Shown here one piece after another: positions 36,120 through 48,548 of a DNA stretch of 64,000 nt. Under the pieces are notes generated by a model. The model made no database searches. It saw nothing but the letters and a program-made list of their open reading frames with translations, and was not told where the DNA came from. Where the stretch lies: assembly GCA_017871115.1 (NCBI GenBank), contig JAFCIZ010000004.1, positions 406,001 to 470,000 on the forward strand. The letters are read 5' to 3'. Position 1 is the first letter of the stretch. The number at the start of each line of letters is the position of its first letter. The stretch is from Cunninghamella blakesleeana. Taxonomy: Eukaryota > Mucoromycota > Mucoromycetes > Mucorales > Cunninghamellaceae. Made by a program: the position numbers and the translations under genes.

Positions 36120-37582
36120 CTATTTTTTAAATCGATCAACAATACTTTGTATTCCTTTAAACATTTCATCTGGGTTACGATGAACGCTTTCTGCAGCGAC
36201 GTGTGAATCGGAAACAGCTTTAGATCCTCTTGGAATCATTTCTTCTTGATATTGTTCAATTGCTTCATAAAAACTGATTTCATTTTTATATGCTCGTACA
36301 AGACTTTTACTTAATAAAGCAGCATCAAGAATAGCATGATTAGCTCCCTATTTGTATTATATAATATATATATATATATATATAATATAAAAATAAGTAT
36401 AAAATAAAAAATATACGTTTATATCCATATATTTAACATATATATATATGCGTGTGTGTGTGTGTGTTTATCTATTTGTTTATTTTTAATATAACTTACT
36501 TCACCACGATACATTGTTAACGAATGCGCAGCATCACCTATTAAAGTTACACGACCTTGATGATTTTTTTTAAGAATATCAGCTTGTGGATATCTTTCGC
36601 GAATAGTCAATGATGACACCTTCGTATCATCAGGGGATGCTAAAATAAGTTTCAATAAATCACCATCAGCACTTAAACCTTGTTTAGCCCATTCCTTTAG
36701 TAAACGCAATCGATCAACATCATTATCGTAACGAGGCAATTTATTATCTGGATCAAACCTTGATAATGCAAAAATTACTTCATAAGGATGATCAGATGTT
36801 AAGTCTTGGTCATTTAAAGAAACAAAACAGCCCATATATTCATCGCTACCATTATATTTTTGATTCAAATTGCCAAAACTTAAAAGAATGGCCTTTGAAA
36901 TTCGTTGAATACCAGAATACTCTTCTTTGGATAACCAACGAGTAATGATTAAAGTATAAACAGGATTCACAGTAGTCACCTGATCAAATACTTGTTGACC
37001 TAATAATTGGCGACAAATACTAGAATTAACACCGTCTGCACCAACAAGACAGCTTCCTTTAACGATTGTACCATCTGTGAACGTTACTTGTACATTACCA
37101 CGGTTACCATCGTCATCATCGCTATTAATAACGAAATGATCTACTTGCTTTCCCCAATTAACATCAATTCCTTGCAATAACCAATTTCTAAATCTCTTAC
37201 GATTCACACGATACATATCTGGCCTTCTTTTTTTATTATTATTGGAGTCATCACCCCCATTTGAAGGCATAGCATTTGGATCCATTTTAATAAGAATCTC
37301 ATTAGTTTGGCCATTAATTAAACTAAATTCGGCAAGATGGGGTAAGGTTGGATTTACAGAAGCTGCTTGGCCAAGTGTATCGTAATGATCAGAATTTATA
37401 GTAGATGCTAAAACTGGTAAACAGAAATGAATGGACATGGACCATCCTTGATGGTCTCTTGGCGATTCTTCTCTTTCATAAACTTGATATGGAATACCTT
37501 GATGTTTTAATGATTGAGCTAAACTTAACCCTGCTAATCCGCCACCAATAATAATCACAGGAAGAGTTTCAGAACCAGTCAT
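36120..37582 (-). CDS. FAD-dependent monooxygenase (aromatic hydroxylase type)
   Basis: Two exons (37582-36500 and 36347-36120, phase 0) give 436 residues. The Rossmann motif GGGLAGLSLAQ lies at residues 13-23, and an acidic residue closes the second strand (YQVYERE). The central LVGADGVNSSICRQLLG is the DG motif. GDAAHSLTMYRGEGANHAILDA at about 349-370 is the GD motif that binds the FAD ribityl and pyrophosphate parts. This is the pattern of class A flavoprotein hydroxylases (PF01494). They use NAD(P)H and oxygen to hydroxylate phenolic or other substrates. There is no signal peptide or C-terminal membrane anchor, so it is probably soluble. Substrate is unknown. It lies alone with no other catabolic genes nearby, so a pathway cannot be inferred from context. 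Confidence 0.88.
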
Positions 37583-38289
37583 GATAAATCAATATATTTG
37601 TTTAAAAAAAGTATAAAGCTGTTTTAAAGAAAAAAAATAAAGTTATTTTAAGTAAAATAGTATAAAGTTAATTGAAATAAAAAAGATCGTTTTTAGTTTA
37701 TTTTATTTTTTTGCATTTTATAAACATTTTTTTGATCTTGGCGCTCGGATCAAAATGAATTATTTTTTTTTCTTTTGAGTCAAAAAATAATAAAAAAACC
37801 ACCTATCCCGTTTACCCTCAAACTCATATAAAAAAAATAGTCTTGGAGTAATAAAGTTGTGTAAAAGGAAAAAAATAAGAAGTATGTCATTTTAAATCAA
37901 AAAAAATAGCAACCGTACTTTATGGTTATTTATTAATATCATAATACCTCCTTTTCATGATTAGAATGTTAAATCTCAATAAGCCGTTTATTTGAAAAAA
38001 AAACATCTGCCTTAAACGATAATCGGATATAATTTACCCGAATATTGATTTATTATCTAAATATGGAAAATAGTATATATAGTTTGCATCATAATAATGA
38101 TACCTGGAAATTACACAAGTAGTTGAGCGAAAAAATAAAATAAATTTATTTGATTTGATTTTATTATATATATATATTATCTAATATATTATTTATTAAA
38201 ATATTTATTTATTTAGTATTATTTTAAATTTGATAAAAAAAAAAAGTACGTACGCGTTGATAGTGGTGGCAATGATGATAAAAAAAGCT
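37583..38289. other. Intergenic spacer
   Basis: 707 bp between two minus-strand genes, holding the monooxygenase promoter and the 3' flank of the disaggregase gene. AT-rich with no frame of ordinary composition and no motif I can support. Confidence 0.5.
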
Positions 38290-41200
38290 TTATTTCTTGC
38301 TACCAAACCAACCACCTCCGGATTTTTTATTATCATCATTACCATTCTTTTCATGAATTTCCAACCTACATAACCTTCGTTTCTTTCCAGCCACTCTATC
38401 CACGACAACATGCACTTTACCACCATCCATAATATCATCATTTTCGTTTGCTTTAGCAATCAAATTCACTACTTTCCTTTCAACTTCATATTTGATACTA
38501 CGAGCGCCATAACGAATATTATATCCTCTAGCAAGCATATCTACCACATCTTCATCCCAAGTCATTGTGATTCCGTGTCTTGATTTTGCCTTATCTGCCC
38601 ATTTTGATAATTCCCTTTGTGTAATATCTCTCAATTCATCCTCACTAAATGGTAAAAAGAAAAGTACTTCATTGATACGACCTAAAAATTCATCACGACG
38701 GAAATGGTTGTATAAGATTGGATAAATGGTTTTTTCAATAAACTGCCTTGATAAAGAGATTTGACCATCATCATCTTCGCTACTTCCATCCAATTCGTTT
38801 GTCATAGTTGGTGTTGCTGAAGGTGACAATGATGTTCTTTCATTGATATTCATACCGCCAGTTGCTGAGGCTGTTCCTGTGGTTTGTGCATCTGAACTGA
38901 CTGAGGCTTCTAATCTTAATAATTCTGCTTCATCTGCAATTTCATGCTGGGCTAAGTTGGATGTCATGATAAAAATAGCATCGGTACATTCAACTGTTGT
39001 CCCTTTTCCATCTGTAATTCTACCTTCGTCAAATAGCTGAAGCATTACTGTCAATACATCTGGATGAGCCTATCATTTATAACAAGGAAGGAAAAAGTAT
39101 ATGGGCTTAAGTAAACCTAGTTGAATTTATTAATTTTATTTTATTATTTTATTCTTATGAATTATATCATTCTTTACCTTTTCTACTTCATCTAATAAAA
39201 CAACTGCATTTGGACCTGTTTTTTATAATTAAAGGTGATTAATCAGATTAAATTGATTCATCCATTAATAATAACAATAATAATAATCATTCTTTTTCTG
39301 TTTTCATCGATAGTAAAACTTACATTCTTTAAGTTTTTCTGTGAGTTGACCACCTTCATCATATCCCTATTTTAATAAAAAAAAAAATAAAAAAATAAAA
39401 AAAAAAATCGCTCAAGTTATTATAAATATATATATATATATATATAATATAAACAAATAAATACTTACAACATAACCGGGAGGTGAGCCAATAAATCTGG
39501 AAACATCATGCTAGCAAAAATAAAATAATAAAATAATGTTTAAGCTTAGTAAAATAAAAATAAAAAGTAAATATGTACCTATGTGTATATTTATATACTC
39601 ATTACCTTATGCTGAAATTCACTCATATCAATACGAATAAAACCTTTATCCATATTTTTACCATGTAAATAACTTGCTAAAGCTATAATATTATATATTA
39701 AGAGAATAAAAGGGAAAGGGGAAAAAAAAGTCAATATATACGATACTCTTATAAATATAGTTATTTTATATCAGATTGTTTATTTGATTACCTTTAGCTA
39801 ATTCAGTCTTACCAACACCAGATGAACCGCAAAATAAAAATACTAGAGGATGATCATCATCTTGCCAACCGTTTTGTTTTCTACGAATAGCACTTGCTAA
39901 AGCATGAATAGGACCGAGTTGGCCAACAATACGTTCCTTAAGACCATCTTCCAAAGGATGATTTTTTCTATATTCTTTTTCTTGTTTGGCTTTTTCTTTA
40001 CGTTGGCGTTCGTGATAAGCTTCTTTATCTGCAGCAAAACTTTGCTCTTTGGCTAAAAATATATAAATAAAAAGACAACAAATTAAATTAAACTGTATGC
40101 ATATATATATATATATATATATATATTCACCTATCAATTCATACACTTTATAACTTTCAATTATCACTATTATTATTAATATATACCAACTATTACCTTT
40201 AAGCATATTATCAATTTCAACGTTATGTTCACCAGTAAACCTTTCAACATGATATAAATATTCTCTAGGTGTAAGACCATTTGAATTGATAACAAGAGGA
40301 TCTGCTAAATTTTCCAATAAAAGAGATACGACGGTTGGATTACAAATAATGACTGCATAATGAAGTGCTGTATAATTACGATAATCTCTATAGGGCATTA
40401 AATCTGATGAAAAATCTGCTTGACGTACATTAGCTGCTTGATGAGATCGAGGATAATAATGATCTTCAAGGTTTGGATCTGCAAATAAATAAATATGAAT
40501 AAATATAAATAAACATTAATAATGATATAAATAAATAAAAAAATAAAATAAAAAATTTTGATTACTCTTTTTTTTATCCCCTTCATATATTCTTGTTTAC
40601 AATGTTATCATGCTATTTTTATCCTTTTTTAGAATTACGTACCCGCCCCTTTTTCTAATAAAAATTTGACCATGGCTTCATTATCTTGAATAACTGCTAC
40701 TTGCTACCAATTAGATGCAAATATAAATATATATATATAGACATATTTATATAAATAATATATTACTATGATGATGATGATATGACGAGGATGATGATTA
40801 TAATTATAATATATTATCTTGTATATTTACCAATGGAGTCCATCCATATTTATGATAAACATTAGGTGTAAAATTTGGATCTTCCGCTAATCTATGATAA
40901 TGATATATATAAAATATAAAAATAAAATAGAAAAAATTAGTATGAGTAAATAATAGGAATAATATACATGTATATGCATATATATTTATTAATATTACTT
41001 TCTTAAAGTTCTAAAATCATTCTGTACGATAGCCTGACAAAGTTTATCACCATTTGCTATATAAATAAATAAAAATATAGTTATATTATTTTTTTTCCAA
41101 TGTATATGTATCTATATATTTATTCGTATTTCTCTTTTATATAATTATATTCATTTCATTATACATTGACACAATATTTACCAGTCGCTTCTAAAGCATA

Positions 41201-41419
41201 TACTTTATCATTAAAAGTAGTCAGTGAACAAGCGCCTAAGGCTAATACCATTCCTGTTCCATACATCCATAGTTTTTTACTATTTGTTATTGTAGGATGC
41301 TGTGTTGTAGTTAATAAACGCGTTGTAGTAGTAGTTAGTATTTGAGAGCGATTGATTTTATTTTGGAAAAAATGACGTGGGGGCTTTTTTATTATTGATT
41401 TTATTAGATTGCTATACAT
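38290..41419 (-). CDS. Mitochondrial ankyrin-AAA+ disaggregase, Skd3/CLPB type
   Basis: Eleven exons (41419-41182, 41056-40999, 40891-40831, 40703-40643, 40478-40197, 40052-39792, 39682-39606, 39510-39469, 39366-39324, 39215-39178, 39069-38290) join in frame to 646 residues. A basic, Thr-rich N-terminus (about 1-48, no acidic residues) looks like a mitochondrial presequence, followed by a hydrophobic segment (about 50-68). Two or more ankyrin repeats follow (about 114-146 and 174-208). A Lys/Glu-rich linker leads to a single AAA+ domain of the HCLR clade. Its Walker A is GSSGVGKT (309-316), the pore-loop region is GSPPGYVGYDEGG, and Walker B is [13 protein letters not shown] (D383/E384). The C-terminal small domain reads [11 protein letters not shown] and [15 protein letters not shown]. 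One AAA+ domain plus ankyrins is the layout of human CLPB/Skd3. Hsp78/Hsp104-type ClpB proteins have two AAA+ domains and no ankyrins. Confidence 0.93.
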
Positions 41420-43420
41420 GCTATAAAAAAAGAAAAAGAAAGAAGGGAAAGGAAAATAAATAAATAAAAAGGAAAGAGAAAGAAAAAAATGGAAGGGGAT
41501 AAAATTGCCAGCATGAATATATAGACAAAAGCAATTAAAACTCCGCGTCTCCTTTTTTTTTCGATATTTTTAAAGGAAATGTCATGATGTAATATATCAA
41601 TATAATATATATAAATAATATTAGTAAATCTTTATCATATAGCCTGTTTTACTATAGGCATCAACAATTTTTTATTTTTATTTTTTTATAACTTGATCGA
41701 TTATCGTCATATTGTTATACAGTAAGTAAAATGAGAATATCAAATAAAAACAAAACTACCTTTACCAATACAATTCAATTAGTTTGAATAAACTATTTAT
41801 AATAATAAAAAATGATTTATAGACCAATATAGAAATTCATATCGAAATACATTTCAGGATACCAACCATCGCCAATGTAAAATTCATTTTAATATTGATA
41901 ATCAAACAACCCCCTAGCTGAGTTTTTCCCTGAATTAAAGAACTAGGTCTCATTATACGACTGTAGCCCTACTCGTAAACTTTATAAGAATACATAAATT
42001 TATTTAAAAAAAAAATATGCAAGATAAATTATTAAGAAAAATTGAGATAACGATTTATCTTTTGTGTAAAAAAAAAATTATAATTAAATAAGGTTCGGAT
42101 TAAATGGTTCACAGAAGTAATTCATAAAATAATGGATACCAACGAGACTACTATTTGTTTATTAAAGAACTTGATTTTGATGAACCTATAACGGTCAATT
42201 ATGTATCAAATTGAAATATAATTATCTTTGATGCATTATATAAAATAATAATTTCAAAGCCAGTTACATAATTTTTCCTTTGTTTTGATGGATTATTGAT
42301 ATTATTATTATGCTTGCATCAGTATTTTAAAACGAATCGTATCCATTCTTGTTGATTTAACTATATTTGTTAGGCATACATATATTTATATATATTAATA
42401 AAAAAAACAAAAAAGGAAGAAGGAAAAAATGAGCGCTGTTGTGTGATGGCTAAACTTCTTTTTTAAATCCAATTTTTTTTTTTTATTCTAAACTTGTTTT
42501 TATTTATTTAGAAGCAATATCTTTTGTGCCATATAGGTTAATCTTATTGACTACTAAATCATATATATACTGAATTAATAAAATTGGTTTCTGGGTAGAT
42601 AATCATATATAACTCACAACAGTGCGCAAGCCAAAAAAAATTACATTACTGAAAAACTTGTAAACATTTTATTATTTTTTTTGCACAAACCCACTTATTT
42701 TCTTTTACTTTAAGCAATTTAATCCCATTTGTTTAATAAAAACAAGTTATATTATAATAGTTTTAAAAGGTATGTCATAACTATAAAAAAATTATCTACA
42801 TTCAAATTTTACCATTTATAATCAATTAAACAACCATTAAAAAAAGATATTAGAAAAGAGCGATTTTTACACTTGGATAAACATTTTTATATGAATCAAT
42901 CAATTAAAAAACTAGAATAGTGTAATATAATATAAAATTAAGTTATTTGTAAATTAATAAAAAAGGAGTATTGTCACAAAAGAATAAATAAAATGTATTA
43001 AAGCTTTAAATATATAGTATACTAGTAGATAAGATAAGGCTGGTTTTTAAAATTACATATATGTAGTATATAATGTAAATCAAAGTTTATGTGTTTTTTT
43101 TATTATTTTTTATTATTATTATAGCTACCATGTTACCATATGCGTAATTTATATGGTAGTGGAGTAATGATATATATATACAAATTAAAAATATAAAAGA
43201 AACTGTTTTTAATGAAATTCGTATTTGTAGAAAAAGAGAACCTTTTATTACAATAATAAATTAAAATCAGTATAGTATTGGTGACTGTTTAGGGTAATAT
43301 ATTCAATCGAAGCTTGAAATTTTTTATAAAAAAAAATCTGTTGTTTTTATTTTTACTCTTCTCTTATTCCCCTTTTTTTTTTATTATTTTACAACCAAAA
43401 GAAATATACATATATATATC
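41420..43420. other. 2 kb intergenic region with coding-like islands
   Basis: No intact gene is seen between two divergent genes. Two short plus-strand stretches with ordinary amino-acid composition (41822-41917 and 42131-42214) are in the same frame but are separated by stops. They may be gene relics. The rest is AT-rich. A B-box-like GGTTCGGATTA near 42092 lacks tRNA structure around it. Confidence 0.5.
41822..42214 (+). pseudogene. Possible decayed coding fragment, family unknown
   Basis: Two open stretches in one frame, 31 codons at 41822-41914 and 27 codons at 42131-42211, encode mixed peptides such as NTFQDTNHRQCKIHFNIDNQ and RDYYLFIKELDFDEPITVNY. Their acidic, His, Gln and Cys content contrasts with the Ile/Phe/Lys/Asn peptides of random frames here. 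Both end in stop codons, and no start or splice joining rescues them. The parent family is not recognised. Confidence 0.3.
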
Positions 43421-43636
43421 ATGTCATTATTAAACTCAATAATACAACAAACCCGCCCTATGTTTGGCATGTTTCAACAACAAATGTATAATCCAGCTAT
43501 GTTAACTATGGTACGTACTATGAAAGTAAGATCTTCAGTAAAAAAATTATGTGATGGATGTACCACTGTTAGACGACGAGGAAAATTATTTGTAGTCTGT
43601 AATAAGAATAAGAAACATAAGCAACGTCAAGGATAA
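43421..43636 (+). CDS. RTC6: Mitochondrial ribosomal protein bL36m
   Basis: An intronless 71-residue frame. After a short N-terminal extension (likely mitochondrial targeting, no acidic residues in the first 40) comes the complete bL36 domain [22 protein letters not shown] through KHKQRQG. Zinc ligands are C44, C47, C60 and H66, the same spacing as bacterial L36 (C-x2-C-x12-C-x5-H). The protein sits near the peptidyl-transferase centre in the large mitoribosomal subunit. Its presence shows functional mitochondrial translation. It stands alone between two gene-poor stretches. Confidence 0.97.
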   Translation: MSLLNSIIQQTRPMFGMFQQQMYNPAMLTMVRTMKVRSSVKKLCDGCTTVRRRGKLFVVCNKNKKHKQRQG

Positions 43637-43840
43637 ATCTACATTTATATATATATATTAATAACAACAACAACAACAACAATAGTAATAATAATATAAG
43701 GCGAAATTTGGAAATCCTTTTTTAAATATTATATCATACTTTTTTTTTTTTTGTTTGTATCAACTTTTTTTTTCACCGCCACCAACCACCTGTCATTTTT
43801 TTTTCCTTCAATTTTAAAATATTAAATAACAACCAATTTA

Positions 43841-43885
<45 letters not shown>

Positions 43886-44099
43886 TTTAATATACAACTA
43901 TTAGAATCATTCTGTTTATAATAAAATTTTATTATTTATTATTTTAATAGAAAAATAGTTTATTCAAATATATGTATTAAAAAAAAAAAGAAAAGGGTTT
44001 GAAATCATATGACGATACAGTATTTAATTTTATTATGTATAATTATATAAATATGAATATAATGATAAAAAAGGGGAAAAAAGGGAAAAAAAAAATAGA
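43637..44099. other. Convergent 3' spacer with (TA)n
   Basis: 463 bp between bL36m (+) and the Sec9-like gene (-). It contains ACA-repeat DNA at 43664-43682 and a (TA)n run at 43844-43884. No gene is seen. Confidence 0.6.
43844..43884. repeat. (TA)n microsatellite
   Basis: Uninterrupted TA run of about 41 bp between convergent genes. Confidence 0.9.
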
Positions 44100-44713
44100 T
44101 TAACGAGTATTATCCAAAGTATGAGTAGTTCTCATTAATTTTTCAGTAACAGGAGTAGTTTTTCTTGTAGCCTTATCAATTTGTTTCAATTGACTATCTA
44201 ATTCATCATTCATAGTAAGAGCCATTGTTTTGAGATTACCAGTAATACCACTTAAAAGGTCCAAGTTATTATCAATTTCATCTTCTACTGCATCATCTTC
44301 TTCATCAGCTTCAAATTGATATCTATTACGATCAGCCTGAGATCTACCACCTCCTCGTCGATAACCACCTCTACCACTATTAGTATTTTGATATTGACGA
44401 TTGGCTTGATCAATACGAGCGTTGGATTCATATTCAAACTTTCTAATTTCATCACGTTCTTCCATATGTTCTGCGTGTTCTTTTTGTAATTTTTGAATTT
44501 CACGTTCTTGACGAGCACTTTTATTAAATGGATTTTTCACAACAGGGATAAAAATAGATCGATTTAATTGCTTTAATTCGTCTGCTTGAGAAGAAGCACG
44601 ATCAGAATGAGCTTTGGCCAAATCAAGATTACGGTTAATATTAGCAATTTGACCTTTATAGAAAAAAAGAAAAATAGAATCGTCAGTTATATATTTATAT
44701 TTATATAATCCCA

Positions 44714-44746
<33 letters not shown>

Positions 44747-45233
44747 TCTTACCTGATTGATTGCCAAGCATATTCATTGATTGAGCGGCACTATCTTGAG
44801 CTTCAGTAATTTTTTGAAGAGCGTTTCGAGTACTTTGTAAAGATTCTTGTTTGATATCTCTAATTTGTCTTTTCATACCACCAACTTCTTCATCTTCATC
44901 ATCTTCTCCATATCGACTTCTATTCATTCTGTTACCATATACATCTTCATTGCCTTGTGAATCATATCGACCAGTAGTAGAAGGTGAAGAACGACGACCA
45001 GGATCAGGACCTAATAAATCTTCTCTGTTTTGTTGATGATTTCCATATCTTCCTCCTCCTACATTACCACTAGGTGTACTATTGTAACTATCATTATATT
45101 TATTACTATTATCATAACTTGAACCTGAATAAACAGAAGTATCTTTGGTGGATGTAGAACTAAAACTAGATGAAGATTCAAAAGGGTTGGTAGCAGCTGG
45201 GGCTTCTTTTTTATCCTTCTTTTTCCAGAACAT
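44100..45233 (-). CDS. SEC9: Sec9/SNAP-25-type Qbc-SNARE
   Basis: Two exons (45233-44753, 44653-44100) give 344 residues. The protein begins MFWKKKDKKE with an NPF motif at 16-18, followed by a Ser/Tyr/Gly-rich disordered part. The first SNARE helix spans about residues 120-185 (IRDIKQESLQSTRNALQKITEAQDSAAQSMNMLGNQSGQIANINRNLDLA). A linker with VVKNPFNKSARQEREIQKLQ follows. The second SNARE helix is at the C-terminus (VEDEIDNNLDLLSGITGNLKTMALTMNDELDSQLKQIDKATRK). Two Q-SNARE motifs without a membrane anchor define the SNAP-25 family. In fungi Sec9 pairs with Sso and Snc proteins for exocytosis at the plasma membrane. No palmitoylation cysteines are visible in the linker, as in yeast Sec9. Confidence 0.93.
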
Positions 45234-45470
45234 GATTTTTTATTTTAAATAAATAGTTAAAGAGTAATAATAATAATAATATATATAAATAGTATATATA
45301 AGAAAAAGTTAAAAGGAAAGAAAAAGAGTGGAAATAAAAAAAAAATTAAAAATTTATTATTTAAATAAACCCAGCTCCCTATTTTTAGAATTAAAAAATG
45401 CTTTTGGGCTCATCCTTTTTTTTTTTTTTTGCTTTTTTTTTTAATAACATACATACATAACACACCAAAT

Positions 45471-46919
45471 ATGGATATACCAATATATAAACTTCACAAT
45501 GGTAACCCAATACCTTGTCTTGGTTGTAAGTTTGGTTGTTTTAATATATATATATATATATATATACCTTTTCTCTTATTCATAGATTTATTTTTCCTTC
45601 TTTTCTAAAAAAATAGTGGGCACTTTTAGAATGAAAACTGTTGAAGAGTTAAAGCCTGTTGTAATAGAGGCTATTCGTTCAGGCTATAGACTTATTGGTA
45701 CAGTATTATTATATTTATTCTTTTATATAATCAATACTAATACTAATCTATTATCCACTAGATTCTGCTATTGTGTATAAAAACGAAGAAGCTCTTGGAA
45801 AAATTTTAAAGGATATATTCGCTGACACTTCTCTAAATATTAAAAGACAAGATCTCTTTATTACTTCTAAACTATGTAAAGATGAAATACAGGGAGGAAC
45901 TAAAATAGATAACATATGTATATCATTATTGTATAACTCTATATGATTATTTACCTCTTTTTTTTCTTTTTTTTTTTTATAAACATCTGCATTATTTAGC
46001 ACCACAGTTTCAAGGCTATGAAAAATGCTACCAAGGTAATCCAATATATATATTATTATTATTTACTATTTTCTCAAGTTACTAAAATACACTTTTTATT
46101 ATTACTATCATTTTACCATTTATTAGCTGTTATTGATTCTCTAAAAAGATTTGACTTGGAATATCTAGACTTATTTTTAATCCATTGGCCAGGGTAAATA
46201 CATAAACATATATAGATATACAAACAATTTATAGAATACTTGATAATTATAATAAATATAAAAATGCATTATAGTACATCAAAAACTAAACTATCAGACC
46301 CCATCAACCAAGAAAACCGAATGGCAAGCTATCAAGCACTAGAACAGCTATATAAAGAAGGAAAAATAAAACAAATTGGCGTATCAAATTACACAAAAGC
46401 ACACTTACAACATCTGATAGATCATTGTACTATTATACCACACGTACATCAATTCGAACTACACCCATGTCTCCATCAACCAGATATTTTAGATTTATGT
46501 CACCAAAATAATATTCAAATCCAAGCCTATTCGAGTTTAGGAGAAGGGAAATTAATCGATGGCACGGTTCCAATCAATGGTTTACAAGATATAGCAACAA
46601 AATATAATACTACACAAGCAATCATTTTATTACGTTGGGCTATCCAGCATCATTATGCTATTATTCCAAAATCAAAATCTCCTTCCCGTGTCAAACAAAA
46701 TACTGATATATGGACAATAGAACTATCGTCCCAAGTAAGTAGAGAAAAAAAAAAGGATTAAATAATTAAATAACAATATTTATAATAGCGACCTTCATGT
46801 CAATAATAATAATGTTATGGTTACTACCATTATATTTCAATTAGGATATGGAATTATTAGATAACATCCACCAAACTCAAACTCATCGATTTTGCTGGGA
46901 TCCAACCGATATATATTAA
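45471..46919 (+). CDS. Aldo-keto reductase
   Basis: Seven exons (45471-45525, 45617-45697, 45762-45875, 46000-46035, 46127-46193, 46275-46734, 46845-46919) give 295 residues, the usual length for a TIM-barrel AKR. The start MDIPIYKLHNGNPIPCLGLGTFRM has the AKR opening strand. The catalytic tetrad is complete: D46 and Y51 in DSAIVYKNE, K82 in FITSKL, H115 in LIHWPG. NADPH-binding residues appear in IPKSKSPSRVKQN near the C-terminus, and GKIKQIGVSNY is the family signature. It reduces aldehydes or ketones with NADPH in the cytosol; the substrate is unknown. The wording of the K loop (TSKLSPQFQGYEK) is close to uncharacterised fungal AKRs. One exon is only 36 nt. Confidence 0.93.
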
Positions 46920-47400
46920 AAACTTTAATATTCTGCATTAATGATCTCTCTGAATCACATATTGCAGACTGGCAATCTTTTTTCTCTTTCAAAAAAAAAT
47001 TAAATTTTGTTTTAAGCAAGTTAATATATTTACTTCCTCCTTTTTTACCAAATTGTTAAATGTTATTTTTATAATAAATATTTTATTTGTCCAAATTAAT
47101 TATATTTTATTTTGATTATTGTACAATAGTCTTCCTCTGATTTTAAAATTCATTTGCATATAAGCTGTATATTTTTGATTTTTTTTAATTTTTTTATTTT
47201 ATTTTGGTTTTATTTTATATCAAGTTGCTCTGCCTATAAAACAAGAACTGATGCACATTGTAACATTCTTATTTATTGTAAACATAGATAAGAACTTTCA
47301 TTCTTTATTTTAATAAAAATAATTCTTATCAAAAACACACGTGTTAGCAATAACGCTCTCTGATTTTTCTTTCCTTTTTTGGATTGGCTTTGTGCTACTG

Positions 47401-47502
47401 GTGCAAAAACACCAAGGTGCAAAAACACCAAGGTGCAAAAACACCAAGGTGCAAAAACACCAAAGGTGCAAAAACACCAAAGGTACAAAAACACCAAGGT
47501 GC
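47401..47502. repeat. 16-17 bp minisatellite, each unit able to form a hairpin
   Basis: Six full copies of GTGCAAAAACACCAAG (two copies with one extra A) and a partial seventh. Within each junction GGTG and CACC are complementary around a CAAAAA loop. The repeat is GC-richer than its surroundings. Confidence 0.95.
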
Positions 47503-48401
47503 TTTTGTTCCTTACCCGATCCTTATAAATTTTAATTTTTTTTTTAAATATAAATAGAACCAATTTTTCTCTCTTTCTTTCTTTTAAATTGTCAAATTTT
47601 TATAATAAATTATTATCTATTAAATAATTATTGAACTTGTCCACTTTATAAATCATATTTTATAATTTTAACTTATTTTACTTATAACTTATTCAAATTA
47701 CTGAATTTATCTATTTTTTTTTATAACAAACTATATTATTTTATTTTATATTTTTATATTTATTTACTTAAATATTTTTCAACAACTCAAATTTAAATTA
47801 CTTTTTAAATTTTCTTATTATATTTATTTTACATTGCGGTTACTGAAATCTCTCTTTAATCCTGTAATTATATTACACCTTTTAAAATTTTTATATTTTT
47901 TATTTCTTTATTTTTACTTTATTTTATTTTATTTTTTTTATTCCTTTATATTAAGTCGTTCTACTTATAAAACAGGAACTGGTGCTCACTGGAATTATAT
48001 TATACATATCAAATATTACTTATAATACTCATTCCTCATTTAAAAAAAATAAATCTTAAACAAAAACCCACACAACACACGATATATTATTTTATTATAT
48101 AATTGTTGCTCTTTATCCGATTTTACAATTTATTTATTTGTTTGATTTGATTTGATTTATTTAAAATAAATAATAGCTACTTATAAAACAAGATACTGAT
48201 ACTCACTGACAACTTAATTATATTTAAAAGTAATGTTATGAAGTGGGTGAGACTTGAGTATCTCACAAATTAGTTAATAATTAATCGAAGTTTTATTACT
48301 TTTATTATTTTTATTTTATTATAATTATTATTCACATTTATTTTTATATTTATTTATTATTATTACTATTATTTATTATTTTTTTTTTTTTGAATGGTTT
48401 T

Positions 48402-48548
48402 ATCTTTTTTCTCTCTTATTTAGAAAGAAAATTGACATTTTATCCTTTTTCTCTCTTATTTGGAAAGAAAATTGGTTTTATATCATTTTTCTCTCTTCTC
48501 AGGAGAAGAATTTGTTAACATTTTTTTCTCTTCTCAGGAGAAGAAAAT
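48402..48548. repeat. Degenerate 40-bp tandem repeat, four units
   Basis: Four units start near 48402, 48443, 48482 and 48519, each with TTTTTCTCTCTT. The first two continue with ATTT(A/G)GAAAGAAAATTG and the last two with CTCAGGAGAAGAA, where TTCTCAGGAGAA is itself an inverted repeat. Confidence 0.8.

Noticed and set aside
38290..41419. Hsp78/ClpB orthologue
   Set aside because: Only one AAA+ domain is present, and ankyrin repeats replace the first AAA+ domain and the middle domain.
42085..42110. tRNA B box (GGTTCGGATTA) as a second tRNA gene
   Set aside because: No acceptor, D-arm or anticodon stem can be drawn around it.
47273..47563. Cys/Phe-rich repetitive frames over the minisatellite
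   Set aside because: The apparent repeat peptides come from translating the 16-17 bp tandem repeat. There is no start context or conserved flank.
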